Positions 21,432-32,352 of a DNA stretch of 64,000 nt are shown here, one piece after another. The notes below the pieces were generated by a model. That model ran no database searches, had not been told where the DNA came from, and saw only the letters and a list, made by a program, of their open reading frames with translations. The stretch is from positions 36,234,270 to 36,298,269 of the forward strand of contig NC_058189.1 in assembly GCF_907165205.1 (NCBI RefSeq), written 5' to 3'. Position numbers and translations under genes: made by a program. Origin of the DNA: Coccinella septempunctata. Lineage: Eukaryota; Arthropoda; Insecta; Coleoptera; Coccinellidae. How positions within the stretch are numbered: the first letter of the stretch is position 1; every line of letters begins with the position of its first letter.

Positions 21432-24400
21432 TCAAAGGGACCCTTTAAATGTGGTATAACCGTTGGGGCTCAAAATCAAAGGAATATGATAATTGGTATT
21501 GAAATTCTTGCAATCAAAAACTATCTGCAAAAGAAACAAATTTAAATGTATAATTTTTCAATTTTATATAATGATATTTTAGTTTAAAATTCAAAGTTTT
21601 TGAATAAAATGAAATTCATAGTATTCACACGCAAGCAAGTGCACTAAATTAGTAATTTTGCGACTCAATATTTTCACAAAAAATGTAAATTATGAATAAC
21701 CAGGTGATTTCATTCCACTTTTATTGCACTAATATCAACAGATCTTACCTCAATGAAAGGGTAAAGCGATGATTGCTTCTTGGATTCAAAGTACTTATCA
21801 ACATCATAATGCAGCTTGTATCGACCAGATGTAAAATTAGAACCTTCAATAAATTTCGAGAAACGACCTTCATGATTAGTATAACCTTCATTGATGTAGG
21901 TCCATTTGCCTTCTATCAATTTATACAAACTGATAGCCAATCCAGAAACAGGACATCCCCTAACAGCATCTGTCACCTGAGTTGATATATGGGGAAATAT
22001 TTGTTGACTGCTTGATGTTGCTTTAGTATCCTGAAAATTGGCAGAACAATTTCAAGTACAATTACTTTTCAAAATATTACTAATGTGCCTGGATACTTCA
22101 TACAGAAGAAACAACTGAAACCCTAATTTGATAAGACTCTATCACTTATAGTCTATTCAAGAATGAATTGACATCCCAGTAGGTCTTGAAAGTCCAGAAC
22201 TGGAATATATAAATATAACCTAGAAAAGTATTTGAAAATGAGAAATATTCAACTTCAGAGCTTATTAATCAGTATTCAGAATTGATACAATAATGTTTAC
22301 AATTTGTAAGAATAAATAAAGGACATAAACAGCAGTACACAATTCAAATTATCGACGGTCAGTGGCTCAGTACATAGATTCACATATGATAGGTCACTGT
22401 TCATTCACCATTACTAACTTAAATTCGATTTTCCATAGCCACCGGAGATGTCAATCATCCTTGAATGGACTATACATTTCAAATACTTCTAACTCCAGAA
22501 CCATGGAGCGAATTTTCACCATTAATGAACTTGACCCTGGAAATATATCCCTAGCTTCGTACACAAGTTAACGTTTAGAAGATTTTTGCAAAATTTGAGA
22601 GTATGTAATCAGGCGAATAGTTTTTGAGAATAAACATTTTTTTTAGTGGAAATCCCTTGGAATTTGCCCTAATCTTCCTATCGGTACTTTAAACGAAGTT
22701 TATGCATTTCAACTCATTTGGATATATGTAATCTTAAGAGTTCACTTGTAATTCAGAGCACACAGGGTTTATTTATTGTTCAATTTGTTGATTATGACTG
22801 GTAATCATCTGAATTGGAAGTTCTCAAAACCTCAATCCAAATAATGGTTATACTGCAACTTATACTGGAAACAGCATACTACTTTCTTATTTCAAATAGC
22901 ACGCCCAGTATATCCTTTCATCGATGATAGCTGATTTGATGACAATTTCAACAGTGTGCCATACTTTTTTGAAAACTAAACACTTTATGAGTTATAGAGA
23001 TTCTTATGAAAAAAAAAGTGAAAATGGAAAGTAACACATTATTGAATATTTCTTGAAAAAAATCTTTGCTATCAGAAGTCAGAAAAATCTATGTTAAAAG
23101 TGGGGCAATGCCTAAAAAAGCCCTTTAACTATAATGAAAACTTCCACTATTATCAAGGAAAAACTTAGAATAAGTAAAAAGGATCAATTTCGAACTGCTT
23201 GATCAGACTGTGACTTTAGGAAGCTAAATTTCGATGTTTTGTTTCGATCCAAATAAACTTCTAGTGGGAATACCGGAATTTTTTTTTTTAGAAACAAGGT
23301 TTATTGAAATGAAAGTTTTAGCGGCATGCAGACAGGAATTGAATTCTGAAAAAAGTACCACCCAGAGCAGGATTCGAACCTACGACCCCCCGATTACCGG
23401 TCAGGTACTCTCCCAACTGAGCTACCCGGGCTGACGTGAGGATCCATCTGCATTGTCTGGCTACCACTATCTTCAGAATTCACATGTTAGTATTATCACT
23501 TTCGAACTCCGGCGTTCGAAAGCGATTGGAAATGTTATAGGTGGAGGGGATACACATTCGCTTTCAATGATCTTCGGGATTCAACATATCCATTTCCCGG
23601 TGCGTCGTCGACATATAGCGATATCAGCGGGGATCGGATGCGAACCTCCGATCATTGAACAAATTAAGCCGAAAATATAAATTGTGATGATAGTTTAAAT
23701 AATAAACTATCATCACAATTTATATTTTCGGCTTAATTTCCCCGCTGATATCGCTATATGTCGACGACGCATCATAGCCATAAACTCACACACCGTTGTG
23801 TTCAACTTAAGCTGTGGATACTGTTGAAATTGTCATCAGATTTCCTATGAAACATGCAAAAATATACTGCTATATATATATGCTAGGCTGTTTCCGGTAT
23901 AACCGGAAGTTGCAGAGGTCTGAAAATATTATAAGGGGAAAGTTCATTGTTGCAGACCGCAAAAAGTTCAACAATTCTTCCTGTAATCACAAAAAAATAC
24001 ATATGAAAATGTTTCCAAACTTATTTCACTGTGAAATAGGAACTTTTTACAGCAAACTTTAGAAACAAATAATGGAATTATTTCTAAAAAGACTAAAACT
24101 TGAGAAAAAAAAATTCCAAATTTAAGATGTGAGAATGTTTTTTCTGAATATACTTATTTCGTAAGCACAGAGTGAGGGAGGCAAGAGGGGAAAATCAGCT
24201 GATTTAGAGATTTGGGAAATCTCCATTTTCACGAAAACCGCAAACCGCTGCACCTCTATGTACGCAAAATGCCAAATGAAAGAAGAATAACCGGAGCATA
24301 AGCACCTACTACTCTCGACTCTGGAAATAGATCGGAAATAAGAAAGAAAAGTTTCAGAAATTAGAGATTCTACAATGCTACTGTAAACACATCCAGCCTC

Positions 24401-27400
24401 ACCTTGGGCCTGTTGTTAATGCTCTATGTGTATAAAAGATTATTTTTTTCTGTTCAGGGATAACAATCCAAGGCAGTTATGAACAAACAATTCATACAGG
24501 GTGGGCTTTTTAAAATGAATTTATTTCGAAAAAATGCTCGGATACGTCGATTTTTGTTTTGAGGGGGACCACTTTTAAGGTCAAATTCACAACTATATCG
24601 CTTCAACCCTTAGTGTTAGAACACAAACCCCTAAATGAAAGTTTTTAGCGGCGTTCGAAAGCGATTGGAAATGTTATAGGTGGAGGGGATACACATTCGC
24701 TTTCAATGATCTTCGGGATTCTACATATCCATTTCCCGGCGCGTCGTCGACATATAGCGACATCAGCGGGGATCGGCTGCGAACCTCCGATCATTGAACA
24801 AATTAAGCCGAAAATATAAACTGTGATGATAGTTTTTGTCTGAAAATATAATGAAATGAAAGTTTTTAGCGGCATACAGACAGGAATTGACAAAAACTAT
24901 CATCACAGTTTATATTTTCGGCTTAATTTGTTCAATGATCGGAGGTTCGCATCCGCTGACGTCGCTATATGTCGACGACGCGCCGGGAAATGGATATGTA
25001 GAATCCCGAAGATCATTGAAAGCGAATGTGTATCCCCTCAGCTCAGTTGGGAGAGTACCCGACCGGTAATCGGGGGGTTGTAGGTTCGAATCCTGCTCTG
25101 GGTGGTACCTTTTCAGAATTCAATTCCTGTCTGTATGCCGCTAAAAACTTTCATTTCATTATATTTTCAGACAAAAACTATCATCACAAACCCCTAAATT
25201 TTGAATAGGAAAATAGGGTGAGTGATACCTCATTTGAAAGGCCTTTTTATCCCGAATTCAGCGTACTAATTTTTTTTTTCATTTAATGCATTCGTTTTCG
25301 AGATATTCAATTTTGAATTTCGTACAGTACCAGTCATCAATTATTTGACTAATTCATTCTGTGGTTACGATGATAACCGTTAATTGTCAACATTAGACAA
25401 CGAAATAATTATTATTGGTAATTACTTCCTTCAACAATTAAGGTGAAAATGGTTTATTCTTTGGCTAAAAGAACTGAAAGTATTTCTTTATTTTTCAATA
25501 ATAACGAATTCGGGAATCGTACAGCAGATTTATTCAATCGATTGAACCATGGGCGTAGCCAGGGTTGAGTTTCGGGGGGGGTTTGAAATGAAATTTCTGT
25601 GATTTTGACATATGAAGTGAGACCCTTTGAAACTGATATTATGTACCTAAATTATTTCGGGGGGGGGGCTGTGGTGGTTTGAACCCCGAAAACCCCCCCC
25701 TGGCTACGCCCGTGGATTGAACCCAGAAAAGCACGTCTGCAGGAAGTACGTTTTAGAAGAAAATTTCAGGAAACTGGATCAGTGGCCAGTAAGATGAAAA
25801 ATCCCAACCGTGAAAACCGTGTAAGAAATGAAGATGATGTTAATGAAATTGTAGGACAAGTTACGGCTGATCCCGACATAAGGCACGAGAAAACTAGCCG
25901 ATATCACAACTACTAGTAGAACGGTTATTCGAAAAATTCTGAAAAGTAACAAATTTTACCCTTATAAAATTCATCAGATACATGAATTGAATGAGGATGA
26001 TTTTGATCGACGCAAAGAATTTTGTGAGAATATGGCTGATCGTATAGCGGCCGATGAAAACTTTTTTTTCAACATCTGTTTCTCTGACGAATGTACCTTT
26101 TTCGTCAATTCAACTGTTAACCGCCAAAATTGTCGATATTGGTCAGATGGGAATCCAAGGATTTTTCATGAAGTCCATACTCAAACACCAGAAAAATTGA
26201 ATGTATGGATTGGTATTTATGGTGATCGACTCATTGGGCCAATCTTTATCGATGGAAATCTATCAGGTGAAAAATATTTTCAAATGCTGGAAAATATAAT
26301 ATACCCTCTAATTGTGGATATTATCGAAAATGACGATCGTAATTTAGATGATCATTTTATGTTCCAACAAGATGGGGCGCCTCCTCATCATGCACAAGAA
26401 GTGCGAGACAGAGTGTTTCCTCGAAACTGGATAGGACAAAGGGGTGCTATAGAATGGCCACCAAGATCGCCAGATCTTACACCGCTCGATTTTTTTCTCT
26501 GGGGTCATCTAAAGAGCGAAATCTACGCTACACAGGTATCATCATTGGAGGAGTTAAGGCGACGAACTATAGAGGAATGTGGACGAATAGACCCAATAAT
26601 GCTACAAAACGTGAAGACTAGATTCGAGCATAATCTCTACATGTGTATGGGCGAGGGAGGAGGACCGTTTGAACACTCATTTTGATATTTTTTTCAAGTG
26701 ACTAATAATCCTTATTAAAATTTTAACTTTGTATTCAATTTGTGTTCTTTCACTGTTTATAACATAAAATTAAAATCCGTAAACCAATATGCTGAACTCA
26801 GGATGAAAAGACCTTCTAAATGAGGTGAAATTTACCCCATCTTCCTTATTGGGGTAATTTAGGGGTTGTTGTTCTAACACTAAGGGTTGAGGCGATATAG
26901 TTGTGAATTTGACCTTAAAAGTTCATTCCGCCCGTTATCTCGTCTGTTTGGTTTTAAAAAGCCCACCCTGTATATAATTTGCACAGAGAAAACTTACTTG
27001 TACAAGGTGAATCTCCTCAGTTTCTCCATCATCCTCCTCTTTAACTAGATAAACATAATTTTCCACTCCTTCATCATCTTCTTCTTCCTCTACTACTTCT
27101 GACTGTTCTTCCATTTCCTCGTCATCTTCTTGAGTACATGTTTCATTCTCATCAGTTGTATTAGAATCTTGATTGTGTGATCCTTTGATGGGTTTAATCT
27201 GAAATTGAAGAATATGCCCCATATATTTATAGATATTTTGTATGATTTGCTGAGTATTTTCTCCCATTCATATTGGGACAGACTAATTCTTTTAATAAAG
27301 GTAAAGTGGTAAAGATCTACTATTTTACCCATATCTACCTCATCTGGAAAGATATAGCATCTGATTCTTAATCACTGGTGTGAGCATCGTTTGTTGCCAC

Positions 27401-28062
27401 TATTACAGGAAAAACTTGACTTCATGAAAAAATCCTGTAATCTACAAATGCTGTGAGGTTTAAATCTTGATTTTTCTTGTCTCAAATAACAGAGAATCTT
27501 CAGAAGGATACAAGAAGAAAAGTTTGAAATTTGGAACATTGGAAGCTAAGAAAATGGAGCTCATTTCTTCCAGCAAAGGTTGATCAATGTGCATCATTCA
27601 TATTTCAAATCTGATCCTGATCCTAAACTCCTTTGAATATATTGAAAACAGATGATCAAAAGCGATCACTCACCTTTCTTATTTGGTGCAATTGAGCTGC
27701 TTTTTGATGTCTAATAGTACAAGTATGCTTCAATAAACTAAGGCGATGGGCATGAAGGGTTTTTTGGCAATAGATACAAAATGCTCTAGTTGGCTCATCT
27801 TCAACTGCTGTCAACCACCCTACAATTAAGAGCATAAAGAAAATAATTCAGAAATTGCTTGAATTCACACACCGGCAAAATCAGGCATTTGTTCCCAAGC
27901 CCGTCTATAGGTTTGTTTATAATATTTCGTTCGCTGCACATTTTCAACGGTTCTGAAAGCTTGATATGATTCACCATCTACTAATTCAACAGGAATCACA
28001 TCTAAAACTTTTACATCACTGGGATTAGCCTCGGATTCGACTTGAGTTATTTCCCCTTCCAT
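21432..28062 (-). CDS. BED-like zinc finger fused to HIU hydrolase/transthyretin-like domain
   Basis: Five exons on the minus strand: 28062-27873, 27819-27674, 27198-26998, 22030-21749 and 21524-21432. All have GT/AG borders and all junctions keep phase, giving 303 residues and a TGA. Residues 46-112 form a BED-like finger (WL.., then C78-X2-C81, H95, H101). Residues 113-179 are an acidic linker rich in Glu/Asp. Residues 180-303 match 5-hydroxyisourate hydrolase: VRGCPVSG, YKLHYDVDKYF, and the C-terminal signature NYHIPLILSPNGYTTFKGSL. That family normally opens the ring of 5-hydroxyisourate in urate breakdown, as a transthyretin-like tetramer. Here the N-terminal signature His is Gln (STQVTD) and the terminal YRGS is FKGS, so activity is doubtful. 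The 4.97-kb fourth intron is full of transposons, so two separate genes cannot be excluded without a transcript. The ATG follows a short leader just downstream of the foldback element. Confidence 0.75.
22031..23275. other. Intron of the fusion gene, no other feature
   Basis: AT-rich intron sequence; no additional minus-strand exon is recognised here, and none is needed because the flanking exons join in phase. Confidence 0.45.
23276..23740 (-). mobile_element. tRNA-derived SINE composite with oligo-A tail
   Basis: Reading on the minus strand, a body with a second B-box-like element (GGTTCGCATCC) is followed by a complete tRNA-like sequence (23431-23360), a short tail containing CTGTCTGCATGCCGC, and finally AATAAACC...CTA9 at 23276-23300. 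The upstream side ends in a near-perfect palindrome around 23695, where the segment AACTATCATCACAATTTATA faces its inverse. The same modules occur in a different order at 24637-25184. This is a tRNA-headed SINE or a chimera of two such units. Confidence 0.7.
23360..23431 (-). other. tRNA-like SINE head, anticodon loop CCGGTAA
   Basis: The 72-nt segment folds as a tRNA. There is an acceptor stem GCCCGGG with wobble pairs, a D arm GCTC..GAGT, an anticodon stem CCTGA/TCGGG with loop CCGGTAA, and a T arm around GGTTCGAATCC. The A box (TAGCTCAGTTGG) and B box are intact. If read as a tRNA the anticodon would be GGT (Thr), but position 33 is C rather than U and no clean CCA context exists. The copy is embedded in a repeat, so it is a SINE promoter and not a tRNA gene. 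Confidence 0.65.
23741..24496. other. Intron of the fusion gene
   Basis: After the SINE composite there is AT-rich intron sequence with no coding signal. An 82-codon plus frame at 23814-24062 is not protein-like. Confidence 0.4.
24637..25184. mobile_element. SINE composite inserted into the mariner element
   Basis: Flanked by the direct repeat CACAAACCCCTAAAT at 24622-24636 and 25185-25199 (the first few bases may belong to the element). Inside, the body unit occurs twice in inverted orientation (24651-24835 against 24893-25040). It is followed on the plus strand by a tRNA-like head at 25032-25103 and a tail ending at 25184. A long duplication of 12-15 bp is the mark of LINE-driven insertion. 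The inverted doubling suggests template switching during reverse transcription or insertion into an earlier copy. Confidence 0.7.
25032..25103 (+). other. tRNA-like SINE head, second copy
   Basis: Contains the A box around GCTCAGTTGGGAGAG, a perfect anticodon stem CCCGA/TCGGG with loop CCGGTAA, and the T arm GGTTCGAATCC. The 5' acceptor half differs from the copy at 23360-23431 (ATCCCCTCA against GCCCGGGTA) because the body of the inverted unit joins directly at this point. Interpreted as a SINE promoter and not a functional tRNA. Confidence 0.6.
25449..26685 (+). pseudogene. Broken Tc1/mariner-type transposase
   Basis: The reading starts at the ATG at 25449 (MVYSLAKRTESISLFF), is interrupted by a 166-bp MITE at 25549-25714, and then needs at least two frame changes (near 25765 and 25890) before the long open part 25987-26685. 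That part has the DDE core: FSDECTFF for the first Asp, MFQQDGAPPHH for the second and WPPRSPDLTPLDFFLWG for the third, with 38 residues between the last two Asp. The enzyme would cut and paste the element at TA sites. The catalytic core is open but the DNA-binding half is destroyed, so it cannot be functional. Confidence 0.9.
25549..25714. mobile_element. 166-bp MITE, GGGCGTAGCCAGG ends
   Basis: Inverted ends contain GGGCGTAGCCAGG and CCTGGCTACGCCC. The direct repeat GATTGAACC flanks it (25540-25548, 25715-25723). Removing it and one repeat restores the coding phase of the transposase across the site, which confirms the boundaries. The 8-9-bp duplication suggests a hAT-like family. Confidence 0.85.
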
Positions 28063-28157
28063 GGGAAAAACTAAATATCACTAATTTTAAATAGGGAATA
28101 AACTAAATTTTAGTTATTTTAAGAAAAACACACCAAATGAGCAAAATAACCAAAGTC

Positions 28158-28288
28158 GTATTCGGGTTCGGCTTTCTGACAGTCCGAGAATTGTTCTAGG
28201 ACTGCGCAAAACTCTTGCGCCCTAGTATAAAATCCTCTGCGCAGTTCTAGAACCATCCTCGGACCGTCCAAAAGCCGAACCCGAATAC
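28158..28288. repeat. 131-bp inverted-repeat element in the leader of the fusion gene
   Basis: About 50 bases starting GTATTCGGGTTCGGCTTT at 28158 recur inverted at about 28239-28288 with several differences, leaving a loop of about 30 bases. It lies between the ATG of the minus-strand fusion gene and the foldback element, so it may be in the 5' untranslated region and could fold in the mRNA. No clear target duplication is seen. Confidence 0.6.
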
Positions 28289-28364
28289 AGCTCAAATCTT
28301 CCCTCACTTTAGTCACTGATAAACACAGAACACACACTTGACTTACTTTATGCTGATAAACTTG

Positions 28365-31300
28365 AGCGGTGTGAAGTTGGCTGACAATTTCTAGCTGACA
28401 GAATCCCGAAGATACCCGAAGCGGCGACGGCCGCCAGTGGCGCACCCCTACTATTATTTTCGCCGAAAAATCGCTTCTGCATTACGAAATGAGATTAGTA
28501 GTGGAAATAATATAAATATTTGATGTTTGCCATATATAAATTTGATAATTCGAACAATTCGTTGGAAAAATGAATTTGTTCGATATAATTTTTCGATCAA
28601 TTGAACTGAAATCGTCTAGGCGCGAAGTTTAATCTATATAACTTCTATGTTTTTATCAGTTTCAAGATGAGATTTTCACTCAGATGATGGTCAACTATTC
28701 AGGATTCATAATCCGTAAAAACCTTTACTTGCACCCCTTGCAAACTACCCTTTTTCGACCCTTTTCCGTATAAAACACCGAATTCGCGCTAGGAAGCGCG
28801 CAGTCAGCTGACCATAACTTCTATGTTTTTATCAGTTTCAAGATGAGATTTTCACTCAGATGATGGTCAACTATTCAGGATTCATAATCCGTAAAAAACT
28901 TTACTTGCACCCCTTGCAAACTACCCTTTTTCGACCCTTTTCCGTATAAAACACCGAATTTGCGCTAGGAAGCGCGCAGTCAGCTGACCATAACTTCTAT
29001 GTTTTTATCAGTTTCAAGATGAGATTTTCACTCAGATGATGGTCAACTATTCAGGATTCATAATCCGTAAAAAACTTTACTTGCACCCCTTGCAAACTAC
29101 CCTTTTTCGACCCTTTTCCGTATAAAACACCGAATTTGCGCTAGGAAGCGCGCAGTCAGCTGACCATAACTTCTATGTTTTTATCAGTTTCAAGATGAGA
29201 TTTTCACTCAGATGATGGTCAACTATTCAGGATTCATAATCCGTAAAAAACTTTACTTGCACCCCTTGCAAACTACCCTTTTTCGACCCTTTTCCGTATA
29301 AAACACCGAATTCGCGATATAAAGCGGCGCAGTCAGCTGACCATAACTTCTATGTTTTTATCAGTTTCAAGATGAGATTTTCACTCACATGATGGTCAAC
29401 TATTCAGGATTCATAATCCGTAAAAAACTTTACTTGCACCCCTTGCAAACTACCCTTTTTCGACCCTTTTCCGTATAAAACACCGAATTCGCGCTAGGAA
29501 GCGCGCAGTCAGCTGACCATAACTTCTATGTTTTTATCAGTTTCAAGATGAGATTTTCACTCAGATGATGGTCAACTATTCAGGATTCATAATCCGTAAA
29601 AAACTTTACTTGCACCCCTTGCAAACTACCCTTTTTCGACCCTTTTCCGTATAAAACACCGAATTCGCGATATAAAGCGGCGCAGTCAGCTGACCACCAT
29701 AACTTCTATGTTTTTATCAGTTTCAAGATGAGATTTTCACTCAAATGATGGTCAACAAAAGGTTTTTACGGATTATGAATCCTGAATAGTTGACCATCAT
29801 CTGAGTGAAAATCTCATCTTGAAACTGATAAAAACATAGAAGTTATGGTCAGCTGACTGCGCCGCTTTATATCGCGGATTCGGTGTTTTATACGGAAAAG
29901 GGTCGAAAAAGGGTAGTTTGCAAGGGATGCAAGTAAAGTTTTTTACGGATTATGAATCCTGAATAGTTGACCATCATTTGAGTGAAAATCTCATCTTGAA
30001 ACTGATAAAAACATAGAAGTTATGGTCAGCTGACTGCGCCGCTTTATATCGCGAATTCGGTGTTTTATACGGAAAAGGGTCGAAAAAGGGTAGTTTGCAA
30101 GGGGTGCAAGTAAAGGTTTGTACGGATTATGAATCCTGAATAGTTAACCATCATCTGAGTGAAAATCTCATCTTGAAACTGATAAAAACATAGAAGTTAT
30201 GGTCAGCTGACTGCGCCGCTTTATATCGCGAATTCGGTGTTTTATACGGAAAAGGGTCGAAAAAGGGTAGTTTGCAAGGGGTGCAAGTAAAGTTTTTTAC
30301 GGATTATGAATCCTGAATAGTTGACCATCATTTGAGTGAAAATCTCATCTTGAAACTGATAAAAACATAGAAGTTATGGTCAGCTGACTGCGCCGCTTTA
30401 TATCGCGAATTCGGTGTTTTATACGGAAAAGGGTCGAAAAAGGGTAGTTTGCAAGGGGTGCAAGTAAAGGTTTGTACGGATTATGAATCCTGAATAGTTA
30501 ACCATCATCTGAGTGAAAATCTCATCTTGAAACTGATAAAAACATAGAAGTTATGGTCAGCTGACTGCGCCGCTTTATATCGCGAATTCGGTGTTTTATA
30601 CGGAAAAGGGTCGAAAAAGGGTAGTTTGCAAGGGGTGCAAGTAAAGTTTTTTACGGATTATGAATCCTGAATAGTTGACCATCATCTGAGTGAAAATCTC
30701 ATCTTGAAACTGATAAAAACATAGAAGTTATGGTCAGCTGACTGCGCCGCTTTATATCGCGAATTCGGTGTTTTATACGGAAAAGGGTCGAAAAAGGGTA
30801 GTTTGCAAGGGGTGCAAGTAAAGTTTTTTACGGATTATGAATCCTGAATAGTTGACCATCATTTGAGTGAAAATCTCATCTTGAAACTGATAAAAACATA
30901 GAAGTTATGGTCAGCTGACTGCGCCGCTTTATATCGCGAATTCGGTGTTTTATACGGAAAAGGGTCGAAAAAGGGTAGTTTGCAAGGGGTGCAAGTAAAG
31001 GTTTGTACGGATTATGAATCCTGAATAGTTAATCATCATCTGAGTGAAAATCTCATCTTGAAACTGATAAAAACATAGAAGTTATGGTCAGCTGACTGCG
31101 CCGCTTTATATCGCGAATTCGGTGTTTTATACGGAAAAGGGTCGAAAAAGGGTAGTTTGCAAGGGGTGCAAGTAAAGTTTTTTACGGATTATGAATCCTG
31201 AATAGTTGACCATCATCTGAGTGAAAATCTCATCTTGAAACTGATAAAAACATAGAAGTTATGGTCAGCTGACTGCGCTGCTTTATATCGCGAATTCGGT

Positions 31301-32064
31301 GTTTTATACGGAAAAGGGTCGAAAAAGGGTAGTTTGCAAGGGGTGCAAGTAAAGTTTTTTACGGATTATGAATCCTGAATAGTTGATCATCATCTGAGTG
31401 AAAATCTCATCTTGAAACTGATAAAAACATAGAAGTTATGGTCAGCTGACTGCGCGCTTCCTAGCGCAAATTCGGTGTTTTATACGGAAAAGGGTCGAAA
31501 AAGGGTAGTTTGCAAGGGGTGCAAGTAAAGGTTTTTACGGATTATGAATCCTGAATAGTTTACCATCATTTGAGTGAAAATCTCATCTTGAAACTGATAA
31601 AAACATAGAAGTTATGGTCAGCTGACTGCGCGCTTCCTAGCGCGAATTCGGTGTTTTATACGGAAAAGGGTCGAAAAAGGGTAGTTTGCAAGGGGTGCAA
31701 GTAAAGGTTTTTACGGATTATGAATCCTGAATAGTTGACCATCATCTGAGTGAAAATCTCATCTTGAAACTGATAAAAACATAGAAGTTATATAGATTAA
31801 ACTTCGCGCCTAGACGATTTCAGTTCAATTGATCGAAAAATTATATCGAACAAATTCATTTTTCCAACGAATTGTTCGAATTATCAAATTTATATATGCC
31901 AAACATCAAATATTTATATTATTTCCACTACTAATCTCATTTCGTAATGCAGAAGCGATTTTTCGGCGAAAATAATAGTAGGGGTACGCCACTGGCGGCC
32001 GTCGCCGCTTCGGGTATCTTCGGGATTCTGTCAGCTAGAAATTGTCAGCCAACTTCACACCGCT
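28365..32064. mobile_element. Foldback element, 3.7 kb, satellite-filled inverted arms
   Basis: The outer ends AGCGGTGTGAAGTTGGC (28365) and its inverse (ending 32064) continue as about 270 bases of unique inverted sequence. Tandem arrays of a ~176-bp unit then follow in opposite directions: seven units from 28641 to about 29756 (last one partial) and twelve from about 29757 to 31796. The orientation flips near 29757 with almost no spacer. No transposase is present. Long inverted ends built from tandem repeats are known for Drosophila Foldback and for Galileo of the P superfamily; membership here is inferred. It lies just upstream of the zinc-finger/HIU-hydrolase gene. Confidence 0.88.
28641..31796. 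repeat. ~176-bp satellite, 7 forward and 12 reverse units
   Basis: Unit starts judged by ACTTCTATG fall at 28641, 28817, 28993, 29169, 29346, 29522 and 29702, i.e. spacing 176-180. Each unit contains CACTCAGATGATGGTCAACT, CCGTAAAAAACTTTACTTGC and the palindrome GTCAGCTGAC. Two spacer types alternate: CGCGCTAGGAAGCGCGC (mostly outer units) and CGCGATATAAAGCGGCGC (mostly inner units). Inner units of the right arm also alternate between TTTTTTACGG and GGTTTGTACGG forms. Units are nearly identical, so homogenisation is recent. Confidence 0.92.
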
Positions 32065-32352
32065 AGAGAAAAGAGAGACCACAGAACACACCCATGACTT
32101 ACTTTATGAGAGAGACCAGGTTGTCTCTGAGAGAGACTGCCGAATAGATAGGCAACACGGGGGACACCAGATACTCTGGTCTCTACCCAAAGATATTACA
32201 CACCAAGATGGAGCATCCCTATACTGAATGCATGGAATGTTTTGTCCGCAAAGTAAACACTGAATGTTTACAAACCAACGCGGCAATAGTAAACAGAAAC
32301 CAGTGGCGTAGTTGAAAAGTTGTGAATAATAATATGTAATATCTTTTATTAT

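Larger units (their letters stand above)
24497..26970 (+). mobile_element. Tc1/mariner-type element, 2474 bp, with two later insertions
   Basis: TA flanks it at 24495-24496 and 26971-26972. Both ends start CAGGGTGGGCTTTTTAAAA. About 55-70 bases further in, a second inverted block of about 75 bp (AAGGTCAAATTCACAACTAT...) is again almost identical, while the sequence between the two blocks differs. The element carries a broken transposase on the plus strand and contains a SINE composite (24637-25184) and a MITE (25549-25714). It lies in intron 4 of the zinc-finger/HIU-hydrolase gene, opposite in orientation, ending 26 bases from that exon's donor site. Confidence 0.9.

Noticed and set aside
23360..23431. 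Functional tRNA-Thr gene
   Set aside because: It folds like a tRNA but has C at position 33, sits inside a repeated element with an oligo-A tail, and a second rearranged copy exists; a SINE head explains it better.
28119..28445. Minus-strand 108-codon open frame upstream of the fusion gene ATG
   Set aside because: It runs through an inverted-repeat element and the edge of the foldback, has no family resemblance and no splice site leading into the fusion frame.
28641..31796. CRISPR-like array of regularly spaced repeats
   Set aside because: The whole ~176-bp unit is repeated with no unique spacers, in two opposing arrays in eukaryotic DNA; it is a satellite in transposon arms.
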